From Ailurus styani (Eukaryota; Chordata; Mammalia; Carnivora; Ailuridae), in assembly GCA_002007465.1 (NCBI GenBank), contig LNAC01000001.1, forward strand, positions 7,162,362-7,226,361: 64,000 bases of DNA. Reading direction: 5' to 3'. The notes beneath the pieces were generated by a model. The model was not told where the DNA came from. It searched no databases and saw only the letters and a list, made by a program, of their open reading frames with translations. Of the stretch, positions 22,011 through 32,505 are shown piece by piece. The first letter of the stretch is position 1. Each line of letters starts with the position of its first letter. A program made the position numbers and the translations under genes.

Positions 22011-23649
22011 GGTAGCTGTGCGGTCAAGCACCCAGCTGGGACCCGACAGGCCTCCCTCAATCGCTGGTGACCGCTATAACTGTGGTCCACATGGTTCTGG
22101 AAAGCAGGGTTTATCCTCCGCATGTCCCCACACGGTGGGAACCTTTCTGAAAACCTGGGGACAAACATGTCACAGGAAGAAGAGTAGTGAGCTGCCCCCT
22201 CCTGGGTTCCCCAAATGGATGGGGCCCGCTGGGAGCCCACGGCACTGGGGAGTGGCCCTGGGGACCTCATGGGGACCTCATCCCCTCCCGGTCATGCTTG
22301 TCCCTCTGCAGCTGCCCTCACCCCAGGGACTTCCGTTGAGCTCCTTGGACATCAAAGTGAGCCTCGCATATCAAGGAGGCCACAGAGTGCAGGATGTAAA
22401 GAAACCACTCTAGTGGCTACAAACACTATAGAAAGCAGCCACATGCAGTGTGTCCTTCACCTTGGCAAGCAGGCCTGCTTCTTAACAGGTTCCTGGGAGA
22501 GTCCGTGCTTGGTTTGGGCCCTCCAAAATAGGGGGATCCGGCACGTGTGAAACATCCCCATGGAAAACTCCGAAAGCAGGGGAAGCTTCCAGCACCACAC
22601 TCACTACCACCACATTCACTACCGTCTGGACGCTGGGCTTCGTGCCTGCCCAGGGCCACCCCAAGGAAGGCTTGGGTATGGTCAGTGGGCCACTGGAGGC
22701 CGGGCAGAAGGGCCCAAGAGGAAAGGATGTCCAGAGAGCCAGAGCGCACTGGGGTGTGGGCAGGCCCAGGCTCAGTGGGCGCTTGGCCACAAAGGGGCTC
22801 ATCAGTGAAAACCCTACCCAGGAGTCTTTGCAGCTGGGAACAACGGGATGAGGGGGGCGAGGGGGTGGACAAGGGGCCACCAAGCTCACTTGAGAAGGCC
22901 CTAGTGGACCAGGAGGAGGCACTGGGACTTGGTCTTGTGGCCTGGGAGCCCTGGAGGTTTCAGAGGGACGAGGCCATTAGCTCTCCAGACCCCTGGGCAG
23001 TGCGATGATGAAATCTCCCAGAATAAGGAGCCCTATGTCCCCTCACCGAAAATGATCCCACATGGTCTGGAGAAGGAAATCCCCCTCTCAGCCACAAAAC
23101 TGGTTCTGATGTATTTTAAGATAGATGTTACCCAGCGGTTCAACTTCCACAGAATAGCCGCTACGAGAGACATCCCAGCTACTTAAAGCAGCCTGAGTTA
23201 AAGTAAATCAAAACAAACCCTCCTGGGGATGGGTGGGAAGGCGCCAGCGCAGAACCCACAGAGGTGAACAGGCCAGGGACCCCTCCTTGCTGCCACACGC
23301 TGCGATCAGCACACGCATTTGTTGGACAGCTCGGGGTGGGGCACGTTGCTCAGGATGGGCTGGTGGAAGCCACTGACCTTTCTCAGCACCCACTCCTCCC
23401 ACAAAGGACTCCAAGTATGGCTCAGGCACGGCGGCTGGGGGTCAGGCAGACTTGGGTCCCCGTGGTCCCTGGGCCATCCCAGCTGAGACCCTGGCCAGCC
23501 CCGAGCTGCAGGGGCTTCACCTGGTCAAGGGGAGGCACAGCCCGCCGCCCCCCTGCCCAGACATCTGGTCAGGGGACCACATGAGACAGTGAGAGGAAAG
23601 CACGAATACCGAGCACAGAACAGGCAGCCTCCGGGAGCCGCCCCACCTG

Positions 23650-23830
23650 CCCAGAAATACAGGGAATATCATCAATATGGTTGTAATCACGTTGTTTGGT
23701 GACTGACGGCGGTTCCACTCATCTCATGCTAAGCACCGAGCCATGTACCGAATTGCTGAACCAACAGGCTGTCCACCTGAAACTAATATAAGATCGTATG
23801 TTAATTATGTCCCAATAAAAAATTCCACAA
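23650..23830 (+). mobile_element. Carnivore L1 3' end
   Basis: Ends with CCACCTGAAACTAATATAAG, then TATGTTAATTATGTCCCAAT and AAAAAATTCC, matching the usual carnivore L1 3' terminus (CACCTGAAACTAATATAA...CTCAATAAAAA). Confidence 0.7.
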
Positions 23831-24235
23831 CTTAAGTAAATAAACGTATGTATGTATGCATACTGTGCTGTCACGGGTCCACCCTGCACCTAGCACTGGG
23901 CCAAGAACTTGACGTACGTCGTGAACTATCAGAGCACCTGCCCTGTACCCCTTCCCATCTTCTCCATCCTTTCAAGTGCTCTTCCTCTTCTCCCTGGCCC
24001 CCACAGCACTCACTGTGTCAGCAGGCCCTCCTGCGCCTGCTTCCAAAACATCTCTTTCATTCACTCCCTTCTCGCCACCTCCCGGGTCCATGCCCCACCA
24101 TCTCTTTCTGGACCATACAATGGTCTCCCAACTGCTTCCCCTGCTTCTTCTCTTGAAGAGAGCGTCTGGACGTTCCCCATTTTGCAACTAGAGCGATCTT
24201 AAAATATTTGTAAATTTTTGGGGGGGGGTGCAGTA

Positions 24236-24407
24236 CTTTTTTCCAGCTTTACTGACATATAATTGGTTCTTCCTCATGTATGAGGCAAGGCAGTTTCCAG
24301 AAGTGGAACTGGTGAGAAATACTGTCAAGTGCATCTTCCACAAGCAACGTATGACAGGGTCTGTCTCTGCAAACGCTCACCCAGAGAATGTATGCTCAAA
24401 GTTGTGT
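24236..24407 (-). mobile_element. L1 fragment, reverse strand, part 1
   Basis: TTTTTCCAGCTTTACTGACA then TATAATTGGTTC is a reverse-strand L1 3' pattern. It continues on the other side of the SINE at 24408. Confidence 0.5.
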
Positions 24408-24606
24408 TTGGTTTTTTTTAAGATATTATTCATTTATTTGACAGAGACAGACACAGCAATAGAGGGAACACAAGCAGGGGGAATGGGAGAGGGAGAAGCA
24501 GGCTTCCCACTGAGCAGGGAGCCTGATGCAGGGCTTGATCCCAGGGCCCTAGGATCATGACCTGAACTGAAGGCAGACGCCCAATGACTGAGCCACCCAG
24601 GAACCC
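24408..24606 (-). mobile_element. CAN SINE inserted in an L1, 13-bp TSD
   Basis: Reverse SINE from a T-rich tail to CACCCAGGAACCCC. TSD CTCAAAGTTGTGT is perfect at 24395-24407 and 24607-24619. Confidence 0.94.
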
Positions 24607-24619
24607 CTCAAAGTTGTGT

Positions 24620-24830
24620 GTTTTGGCCAGTCTTCCCACATTGATGAAAAATGGCACCTTGCCAGGGTTTCGATTTGCATTTCTCTTATCTAAGTAAGGC
24701 TGAACATCTTTCCCATGCTTAGGGATCATTTGCTTTATCTTCCTTATGAACTGTTTATATCTTTTCTGCATTTTTCTATTAGGCTGTTGATTTTTTTTTC
24801 TGTTGATTTCTAGATTTGGGGGCGTAATTA
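24620..24830 (-). mobile_element. L1 fragment, reverse strand, part 2
   Basis: Contains TGCATTTCTCTTATCTAAG, GAACTGTTTATATCTTTTCT and a GCATTTTTCTATTAGGCTGT stretch, the antisense of the L1 ORF2/3' region. Confidence 0.6.
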
Positions 24831-24929
24831 TAAAGGTCTTCTACTCAAAGATTTCAAAGGAAATCTCTGTTTTCATTGGGTACTTACAGTTTCATGTTTT
24901 ACATTTCAAGTTCTTTAAAACATAATTCA

Positions 24930-25360
24930 GATCCTATGACACTCCTGCCTAAGATCTTCAGTGACTTCCCCCTGCACTCAGGATAAAATCCAGGCACCTC
25001 TCTGTGACACGTCCCTGCTACAGCCATGCTCCCCTCTTTGGTTCCGTGAACATGAATGTCCAAGCTCTCTTCTGCCGCTAGGCCTCTGCAGCTGCTGTTC
25101 CCTCTAGCTGGAATGCACTTCCTCCGCCCCTCACGCAGACGGCCCTTTGTACCCTCTGGTGGAGTCCAATGCCTTCTCCTCAGAGAAGTCCAACCTCCCC
25201 TCTGTCACTTTTTCAGCCAATCTTATGTTTACTCATCTGCATCCAAGTTTACTGTCCATTTTCCCTTGCAGACATGAGCCCCATGAAGACTTGTCTGCCT
25301 CAGTCACGGCCCTGAGACTGCGGCCTCGCGCTTCCCCATACTAGGTTCACTTAACCTCAA
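24930..25360 (+). mobile_element. L2 LINE 3' region
   Basis: L2 phrases in order: CTCAGGATAAAATCCAGGCA, CTGCTGTTCCCTCTAGCTGG, AATGCACTTCCTCC and a CAGAGAAGTCCAACCTCCCC segment. Confidence 0.65.
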
Positions 25361-26345
25361 AACACAGCCAGTGCCCTCTGCTGCATTTCCATAATGTTCT
25401 TGGCACCATAAGGTGCCATCACATAATGTTCTTGTTTATGACAGTGTATCTGAAGACTTGGGGTAAACAGAGACTAAGGCAACGGGCAGAACTTAAACCT
25501 GGACTCCAGGAAATGAGGCTCCCAGGGCCATCGGGAGTCTCCTAGGTCTGGGCTGCCCTCTGCATACACTCCTCGTGGCCATGTCTCCCTTTTCTGAGTT
25601 CCTGGCCTCTCAAACACCTCCAACTTTGCTACACAGGACAGTATGGCTCCTGTACAGACCCGTGGGGTGGGCTCCCTGAGAAGGACCAAGAGGCTCACTT
25701 AATTGCCAGCTAGAAGTAGGTAAACTGAGTCCTAGGGAGATCGGGCCACTAACCCAGGGTCCTCCAACCAGTGAGTCTGGGAAGCCAAGTCCTGGGCAAT
25801 TAGCCCTTCCTGGTTGCCCATCAAAGTCGTGGCAACACTGGCCTGTCGTGCCAATGGCTCGGAGAGTCCAATGGTGCCAACCGTGGTCCTTGCGTGGTCT
25901 TCTGGGCGCAAGATTTGGTGAAAAGATGCCCTCCTGCTCCCCTCCCCCCAAATGATGCCAGCACATACATAATTTAAAGTTTTCTGGTAACTACGTTAAC
26001 AAAAGTAAGAAAACAGGTGGAATCTAATATATCTTATTTAACCTAATATATTCAAATTATCATCCCTACAACATGTAATCCCTACAAAGCAAGCTCTTTC
26101 CGTTTTTGTCCCTCAGTCTTCGAATCCCGGCGTGGACGGTGCCCTTACAGCACATCTCAATTCAGACCAGCCCATCCCAAGCGCTCAGCTGCCGCAGGAA
26201 GTCAGCTGCTACCCAGTCGGGCGGCGGACCTCGGACCAGCGGAGGCCCCACGCTCAGCCTGGGGGCTGCTGCGCCTGGGTCCAGCCCAGCTGGGGGCCCA
26301 GCACGAGGGGCGGGGCGGGGGCGGGGCCAGAGCCGCAGCCCCGCC

Positions 26346-26405
26346 NNNNNNNNNNNNNNNNNNNNNNNNNNNNNNNNNNNNNNNNNNNNNNNNNNNNNNN
26401 NNNNN
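26346..26405. other. Sequence gap (60 N) in LHPP intron 1
   Basis: Sixty Ns in very GC-rich sequence about 105 bp downstream of exon 1. The gap does not touch coding sequence. Confidence 0.99.
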
Positions 26406-26510
26406 GGCCCCGCCCCCGCCCGCCCCGCCCCGGCAGCGGCCAGAAACCGCCGGTGGGACCCGGCTAGGAGCCGAGCCTCGCTTCCAACGCGGCCAGCGCG
26501 ACCCACTCAC

Positions 26511-26635
26511 CTCGCCACCGCCTCCACGGAGCCAGGAATCGGCACACCGCCGTCCTCACTGCCATCGTACAGCACGCCCGAGATGTCGAGCAGCACCCCG
26601 CGCACGCCCGCCAGCCGCTCGCCCCATGAGGCCAT
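26511..26635 (-). CDS. LHPP: LHPP coding exon 1 (start codon)
   Basis: The first coding exon encodes residues 1-41 and part of Arg42. Peptide MASWGERLAGVRGVLLDISG, then VLYDGSEDGGVPIPGSVEAV and AR. The LLDISGVLYD segment is HAD motif I: Asp17 is the expected phosphorylated nucleophile, and Ser19 stands where most HAD phosphatases have the acid/base Asp, as I recall for mammalian LHPP. The ATG (26635-26633) is chosen because length and sequence match the mammalian N-terminus residue for residue. The donor is GGCGAG|GTGAGT. It sits in a CpG island and is transcribed away from NKX1-2. Confidence 0.96.
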
Positions 26636-26715
26636 CGCGCTCTGCCCTGCGCCTCAGACTCCGCGTCGCTACCCCCGGCTGGGAACGGCGGCCGGGCTCG
26701 CCGCGCAGGGGCGCC

Positions 26716-26728
26716 TGGGGAGTGTAGT
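26716..26728 (-). promoter_or_regulatory. ZNF143/STAF-like site in LHPP promoter
   Basis: In LHPP sense the sequence reads ACTACACTCCCCA, close to the ZNF143 core ACTACAATTCCCA. It lies about 80-95 bp upstream of the ATG inside the CpG island, a usual location for this factor. One fixed core position differs. Confidence 0.35.
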
Positions 26729-26899
26729 CCTGGGCTGGGCAGCCCGGCGGGGCGGGGCCTGCGGGGCGGGCCGGGTGCAAACCCGGAACCCCCGGGTGCC
26801 GCCTCTCCGTTCCCGGATCACACGCCCCCGAAATGGGAGCATCTTCCCTTGAGGGCTCAGTGGACAAGAGGCAGGAAAAGCAAAACACAAGCCCCTGGG

Positions 26900-27450
26900 A
26901 AATAGTCAACCTCCCTAAAAACCAAAACAGGGCAAATCAAGATAAGGAGGCACCTGTAAAAGTAGCAAACATGAAAGAGATCAGTGCTTCATTGATGTCC
27001 TCATTCTTTTGCTGGGAGTGTGACAGGCCTAAAAGCAGTGGAGATAGTTGGACCAATTGGCCAGATGATCCCGCACCTGGGAAGTGATGCTAAGAAAGTG
27101 ATTCTAAAGACGGGGAGGGCAGTGTAAGCTATCACGCCAGAACAAGCTGGAAGAAAAGTCAGTGTGCAAACTAGTGTAACATGGCTACAGAGAAAAATAT
27201 TATGCCACCAAAAATGAGAAGTAGGTAACAACATGGAAACTGCTTGTGTTATAACATATGAGAAAGGAGACCACAAAACTAGTAAATTTTACATTACCAG
27301 GCGGTAATGTAGACCACAGCCCTGCAAAATTAAGGATGCGTAAGAATAGGGCTGGGAAGAAAATGGGAGCATTGCAGTGTGTTAGGCCAGTGACATTTTG
27401 GATGAATGGTTACAATCCATCTAATGGTACCTCATTTTTGCAATAAGTAG
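26900..27450 (+). other. Unidentified diverged block, possibly a retroposed or transposon fragment
   Basis: AT-richer than the adjoining promoter. Short broken reading frames are present: one frame gives VGPIGQMIPHLGSDAKKVIL before a stop, and a later one at 27258-27446 gives a lysine-rich stretch. There is no poly(A) tail or clear TSD. I cannot name a source gene, and it may be non-coding. Confidence 0.2.
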
Positions 27451-27520
27451 AAATTTATAGAAAAGGGAAGTTTCCTTGACTGTCCCTCTGAACTTTCCAA
27501 GTGTTTAAGTTGAAACTTGA

Positions 27521-27730
27521 GGGGTGCCTGGGTGGCTCAGTCACTTATGCGTCTGTGTTTGGCTCAGGTCATGATCCTGGGGTCCTGGGATGGAGCCCCT
27601 TCTGGGGCTCCCTGATCAGCGGGGGGCCTGCTTGTCTCTCTCCCTTTGCCCCTCCCCCCACACATTTGTGCTCCTGCTCACTATCTTTCTCTCTCAAATA
27701 ATAAATAATCTTTAAATTAAAAAAAAAAAA
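27521..27730 (+). mobile_element. CAN SINE, 9-bp TSD
   Basis: GGGGTGCCTGGGTGGCTCAG head, CT-rich middle, AATAATAAATAATC tail. TSD GAAACTTGA at 27512-27520 and 27731-27739. Confidence 0.92.
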
Positions 27731-28415
27731 GAAACTTGAAAAAAATCAGACTCCTCCAGGCCTGACTTAGCTTTGAGGTATCAAAAGAAGACCATATTAG
27801 AATGGCCATTTTAGGTCCTTCAGCCACAGACAAGACATAGAATTCATCAGAATCTTAGAATTTTAACTCAGTTCAATGAATCGTGCATACCGTGTTGCTA
27901 AGTTTACTGGAGAACTATGTACTCTTGATTTTATAGGAGGGATGTAAAATGTAGTTCCTGCCCTTTGGGAATCTACAATCTGGTTGAGGGAGAAAAGAAT
28001 ATTAGACCTTAAAAAAAAAGAATATTAGCCACGGTAATATTTTCTTAGCTGCAGAAAATAGAAACCGTACCAACTAAAGGGTTATGTTTACACCAGGCAG
28101 TAAGAAGCTTACATATTTCCATGGGAACTGGAGAACTAAGCACAAGTACCATGCAGCTATGAGAAATGCCCAAATGCATTGTCCCATTGGGGTACTTGGC
28201 TCCCAAGTCACCAGGGACCTGACAGTACAGGCCCCAAAGAACCAAATCCACCCACCACCATGTCCTTAAAGGATTCTCTCCACCCATGGCTACCACTTAC
28301 CTTGCTTTCACCATGTCCAGCTTAGTGGAGCCTAGTCCAACCTGCAAGGGACTCTGGGAAATGCAGTTTTTAGCAGTCCAGATTCTGTGGTTCAGGAGCT
28401 GAGCGAGTCAATGCT

Positions 28416-28454
28416 CTGTATACATGTACTGTATACATGTATACTGTATACATG
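28416..28454. repeat. 13-bp palindromic tandem repeat
   Basis: CTGTATACATGTA is repeated about three times. The core GTATAC/ACATGT is self-complementary, so each unit can pair with its neighbours. Confidence 0.85.
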
Positions 28455-28829
28455 AACTGAACTGTCTGTTCTGTGGGTTCAGGGCTTTAGGAATGCAAAA
28501 CGGTCTAGGGTGTGATTTTTGCCTTTGAGTCAAGACTGCAGAGAACAAGATGTACGCTTTGAAGATTGCTAACCTGATGTGTGCCAAGTGCCACTGAGTG
28601 ACAAAGACACAGCCAAGAGGATGGGCTCTGTTAAACCTGGAGGGCAGCAGAGGTTTCTGAGCTGAGGTACAGCCTGAAATGGACCTTGAAGAATGGCTGG
28701 CCTGCAGCTTCCTGCCAAGGAGGAGAAGGAAGGGCATTTCTGCCAGGGGTGGGGAGCTTGCCCTGGGTTCTCCCTCTTCTGCTAGCCATGTAGGATCTTG
28801 GGCAAACCACTTTTGATATCTAGGATGAT

Positions 28830-29380
28830 GATAGACAAAACAGTGCCCCTAGAAGGTGTCCACATCCTTCTCTCCGGAGCCCGGGAATATACTGCCTTAC
28901 CTGGTACAAGTAACTTTGCAGGGGGAATTAAGCTAAGAGTCTTGAAATGGGCGGTTTTCCTAGATGATCCAAATAGGCTCAGTGTGATCACAAGAGTCCT
29001 TAGAAGGGAAGAGGGAGACAGGAGAGTCAGAGTCAGAGAAGAGGACATGACAACAGAAGTAGAGCTGAGAAAGAGAGAGGGAGGAAAGGAAGAGAAAGAG
29101 ATAGGAAGGGAGAGAGGGAGGGAGAGAGAGATTCAAAAATGCTGTTCGGGTAGCCTTGAATATGAAGGGACTGTGAGTCAAGAAATGCAGGCAGCCTCTA
29201 GAAGCAGGAAAAGAAAAGAAATGGATTCTTCTCTGAAGTCTCCAGAAGGAATTCAGCCCTCCTGACACCTTGATTTTAGGGTTTCTTGCCTCTAGAACGG
29301 TAAGATAATAAACTTGTGTTGCTTTTAACTACTATATTTGTGGCAATTTGTTACAGTAGCAATAGGAAATGAATACAGGG
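28830..29380 (+). mobile_element. Old LTR-like or L1 3'-end interspersed repeat
   Basis: Recognisable repeat phrases in order: AAGGTGTCCACATCC, GTACAAGTAACTTTGCAGGG, CACAAGAGTCCTTAGAAGGG, GCAGCCTCTAGAAGCAGGAA and TGTGGCAATTTGTTACAGTA, then AGCAATAGGAAATGAATACA. The family (MaLR-like LTR or L1 3' region) cannot be settled by eye. A GA-rich expansion lies at 29065-29135. Confidence 0.55.
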
Positions 29381-29889
29381 ACTCAGGTTCCTCATCTGAA
29401 GAATGACCTTGGTTCAAGGTTTGTTGACTTTTGGTCAAAAAAATAGATACTTTTCTCATATATCAGGAAGTCAAGAGGGAGGTAGGCCTGGGCAGGTACC
29501 ATAGCTTCCATGACTCCTTCCATCTCCTGCTCTTCCATCTCTAACGTGAAGCTTTCACCACCATGCTCTCAAGGTGGCTACTGCATCGCTATAACAGTAT
29601 GTCTGCATTTCAGGCAAGAATAAGGGGAAGGAAAAAGGGAAAGGAGCTGTGACAGCGGAGTCTTGCCCTTATACCAGGAAAACAAAAGCTTCCCCCAAAT
29701 CCTGATCCAGTAGACTCTTGTTTATATCTTTTGGGCCAGAGCTAGTTCAGTTAATACTCTAGTGTGCAGAGCTTCAGGCCTGTTATATTTCCAATTATAA
29801 GTCTACAAATCATGTTTGAATTTCCACTCCAGTGTGAATCCATTCAATCTTCTGTTGCTATAGTAAACATCGTATAATCCTTCTAGGTT

Positions 29890-30260
29890 TGCTTGTATTA
29901 GCCAGGACTCTTTCGTTGCCAGTAACAGAAACCCCATTTCAAATGGCTTAACTTTCAAAGGAATGTATTGGCTCCCATAACCAGATAGTCCAGCAATTGA
30001 TGGCTTCAGGCATAACTGGTTCCAGGGCTTAAATGGTGGTGTTCTAGGTTCTCCAACTCTCCATTTCTTGGCTCTGCCCCATCTGTGGATTGACTTCCTT
30101 CTCTCTCCGTGTGATCAGGCTTTCTCCAGGCAACCGGGAGTGAGAGCTGTGGCAGTTCCAGGCCAATAGGGTCCCAGGTAAACCACATGGGGAAGAACCT
30201 ATTCCTCAACTTGGTCTGACGCTTCCAGAAAGAACTCTGGCCCTCTTGTATCAGAGCCCC
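29890..30260 (+). repeat. Unclassified interspersed repeat
   Basis: TTGCCAGTAACAGAAACCCC, AATGTATTGGCTCCCATAAC, a TTCAGGCATAACTGGTTCCA segment and CCTCTCCATTTCTTGGCTCTG-type text resemble a common mammalian interspersed repeat, but I cannot name it. Confidence 0.35.
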
Positions 30261-30404
30261 CAAACTCCTCATGTCTGTGTTCAGAGGGAAATTGTACTGT
30301 GATGAGCCAGCCTGGCCTGGATGCCCTACTAGGGCTGGTATTCACAGTCTTACCACACATGGAATTTGGGAGGGGAAGCCTCCCAGGAATAAGCAGGGCA
30401 CTAT

Positions 30405-30770
30405 TACAAGAGTGCTAAGGTCTAAAAATTTGTGTCCTCAAGAAAATTCCTATGTTGACGTCCTATGCCTGACATGACGGTATTAGGAGGTAGGGACTTT
30501 GGGAAGTGATGAGGTCATGAGGGTGGAATCCTCATGAATGGGATTCTTGCCCTGATAAAAGCAACCCTGGGAGCTAGCTCATCTTTCCATCCCGTGACAG
30601 CACTGCAAGAAATCGGGCAGCCTGCAACCTGGAAGAGTTTGGACCAAATCTGACCACGATGGTACCCTGATCTTGAACTTCCAGCCTCCAGAACTGGGAA
30701 CAGTCGGTTTCTGTTGTATAGAAGCTACCCAGTCTGCAGCATTTTGTTTAAGTAGTCCAACTGGATAAGA
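30405..30770 (+). mobile_element. MaLR-like LTR fragment
   Basis: Phrases typical of MaLR-type LTRs: CGGTATTAGGAGGTAGGGAC, GATGAGGTCATGAGGGTGGA, CTCATGAATGGGATTCTTGC, CCTGATAAAAGC and CCAGCCTCCAGAACTGGGAA. It is a solo, diverged element with no coding potential. Confidence 0.5.
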
Positions 30771-30947
30771 AAAAGATGGAAGAGACACTGTGTAAGCAAA
30801 ATTAGGGTCCCCCATAGGAACCCTCTATTCTTATCAAAGTTTGTCTCTCCTGGAAAGTGAGACCAGACCAAGTAAGGTCTGGGTGGGCCATGGGGTCTTC
30901 TGTGTTACTGAGGTGGGCCATAGTAGAAAAGAAAGTAAGGAGCCATC

Positions 30948-31107
30948 GGTCGAGAAGTGCCTCTCAAACTCTCACGTGCATTGAAATCACCTGGAGGGCT
31001 TCCTCAAACAGAGTTCTGGATTCAGGAGGTCTGGGATGGGTCTGGGAACCTGCATTTCTTACAGGCTCCCAAGTAATGCTTCTGCTGCTGGTCTCCGAAT
31101 CTAGATC
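30948..31107 (-). mobile_element. MER5A-like hAT transposon fragment
   Basis: CTCTCAAACTCTCACGTGCA, TTGAAATCACCTGGAGGGCT, AACCTGCATTTCTTACAGGC and AATGCTTCTGCTGCTGGTCT follow the MER5A pattern. A second copy follows directly. Confidence 0.65.
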
Positions 31108-31425
31108 AACATTTCTCCAATTTTAAGAAACATGTGAATTTCCTGGGGGAACTTATTAAAATCCATATTCTGATTCAGTAGGTCTGGGGTGAGAAGAGAT
31201 TCTGCATTTCTTTTTCTTTTCCTTTTTTTAAAAATTTTATTTTTAAGTAATCTCTACACCCAGTGTGGGGGGTTAAATTTACAACCCCAAGTTCAAGAGT
31301 TGTGTGCTCTTCTGACTGAGCCAACCGAGTGCCTTGAGCTTCTGCATTTCTAACAAGCCCTCAGTTAGGCTGCTGATGCTCCCCAGACCGTATTTTAAGT
31401 AACAAGAGTCCAGATTCCAGACTCT
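31108..31425 (-). mobile_element. Second MER5A-like element, split by a SINE
   Basis: Contains AATTTCCTGGGGGAACTTAT and TGATTCAGTAGGTCTGGGGT, then resumes after the SINE with TTCTGCATTTCTAACAAGCC and GCTGATGCTCCCCAGACC. Two adjacent copies with a nested SINE give a clear layering order. Confidence 0.65.
31212..31339 (-). mobile_element. Older CAN-type SINE nested in MER5A, 12-bp TSD
   Basis: Short variant with ATTTTATTTTTAAGTAATCT and CTACACCCAGTGTGGGG, ending GAGCCAACCGAGTGCC. TSD TTCTGCATTTCT at 31200-31211 and 31340-31351. Confidence 0.88.
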
Positions 31426-31608
31426 AGAATGACCTCTCATGCATACAGCAGCTCTGATATTCTATGATGGTGTGATTTTTTTTTCTTTTCCTAAAAAGAG
31501 ATCACTGTGTAGAGGAACACGTTCAAGACGTTACCCAGCTATGTCCATGTTGTCAGCAGAGGGACTGATTGGACAGGTTGGCAATGATGCTCTGTGGCCA
31601 TGGAGCCA

Positions 31609-31636
31609 CCCACTCTTTGTTTGTACAAAGAGTGGG
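31609..31636. repeat. Perfect 12-bp hairpin
   Basis: CCCACTCTTTGT (31609-31620), a TTGT loop, then ACAAAGAGTGGG (31625-31636). The arms are fully complementary. No U-run or gene end gives it an obvious role. Confidence 0.9.
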
Positions 31637-32268
31637 GAGTTAGTGGTTTTAAATAAAGTATGCTGAAGTATGAGGACCTGGCATCAGACCATCGGTACGC
31701 TCACAAGAGGTCCTTCGTATGGAAGAGATTACTGCCAAAGGTGGGGGCAGGACTAAGGGAAAGCAGCAAAGAACTTGTACTCAGCAGTGGGAACTTCACC
31801 CGCCATAGGCCGGAGGAGTTGAAGAACTTCCTACAGCCACACGAGACCTGCAGTTGGGGGACCTGTGGTCTTCACTGGCCGAGTGCAGTCACTGCTCACC
31901 CCAAGCTGGGTAAGAGAGATGAAGTAATCTCCTTCCTCCCATCCCTTCTACCCCGACAGTTTTCTTCTGCAAAGGACGTGGTCGCCCAGCATACACGGCC
32001 TGCTTCAAAGCATCAAAGTTGTTCCACAAATGCATGGGATTTCCCCGAAGGAAGGAAGATCCATTATGAACCCATATGCATATCGAAACACTTCTGAATC
32101 ATATTATTATTTTTAGCTGAGCCCGAACCAGCTCTTAAGGTATGAGGTTTCCAATCCCACTTAATCGGGTTAATGACATTGGGCCATCATTTATTCCTTT
32201 GGAAACTTCAATCTGCTAAATGCCAGGGTGTTAATGGGCACAGAGACAAATGCTATGTGGGCCCCAAC

Positions 32269-32297
32269 CTTTTTTTTTTTTTAAGACATATTTATTT

Positions 32298-32342
<45 letters not shown>

Positions 32343-32505
32343 AGAGTGGAGGCAGGGGCAGAGGGAGAGGGAGAGAGAGAATCTCAAGCAGACTCTCCAC
32401 TAAGTGCAGGGCCTGATGCGGGGCTCGATCCCATGACCCTGAGATCATGACCCGAGCCTAAATCAAGAGTCAGACACTCAACCGACTGAGCTACCCAGGC
32501 ACCCC
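32269..32505 (-). mobile_element. CAN SINE with (GA)n expansion
   Basis: Reverse SINE ending GAGCTACCCAGGCACCCC, with an uninterrupted GA dinucleotide run near 32300-32340. Flanks GTGGGCCCCAAC and GTGGGTTCCAAC look like a TSD. The GA run is a candidate polymorphic microsatellite. Confidence 0.9.

Larger units (their letters stand above)
10395..26510 (-). other. LHPP: LHPP intron 1 (about 16 kb)
   Basis: Large first intron, GC-rich and poor in young SINEs: only one CAN SINE is recognised (near 19847) until 24408. It holds minisatellites near exon 2, several MIR and L2 relics, an enhancer-like AT-rich block at 13171-13620, single-N contig joins with false duplications (19075-19421, 20455-20619), L1 3' ends (23650-24830) and a 60-N gap just inside exon 1. 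No further coding exon was identified. Stretches not listed separately (for example 14150-16000, 16550-17890, 22100-23600) show nothing I can support. Confidence 0.85.
26220..26830 (-). promoter_or_regulatory. LHPP: LHPP CpG-island promoter
   Basis: Dense CpG and GC-box sequence (GGGGCGGGGCGGGGGCGGGG near 26308; GGGGCGGGGCC at 26750) surrounds exon 1 and the start codon, with no TATA box upstream of it. Such promoters drive broad expression, consistent with LHPP. The island includes a 60-N gap at 26346-26405. Confidence 0.8.

Noticed and set aside
26833..27087. 84-codon open frame starting in the LHPP promoter, plus strand
   Set aside because: No homology, splice signals or composition bias support it, and it overlaps the unidentified decayed block.
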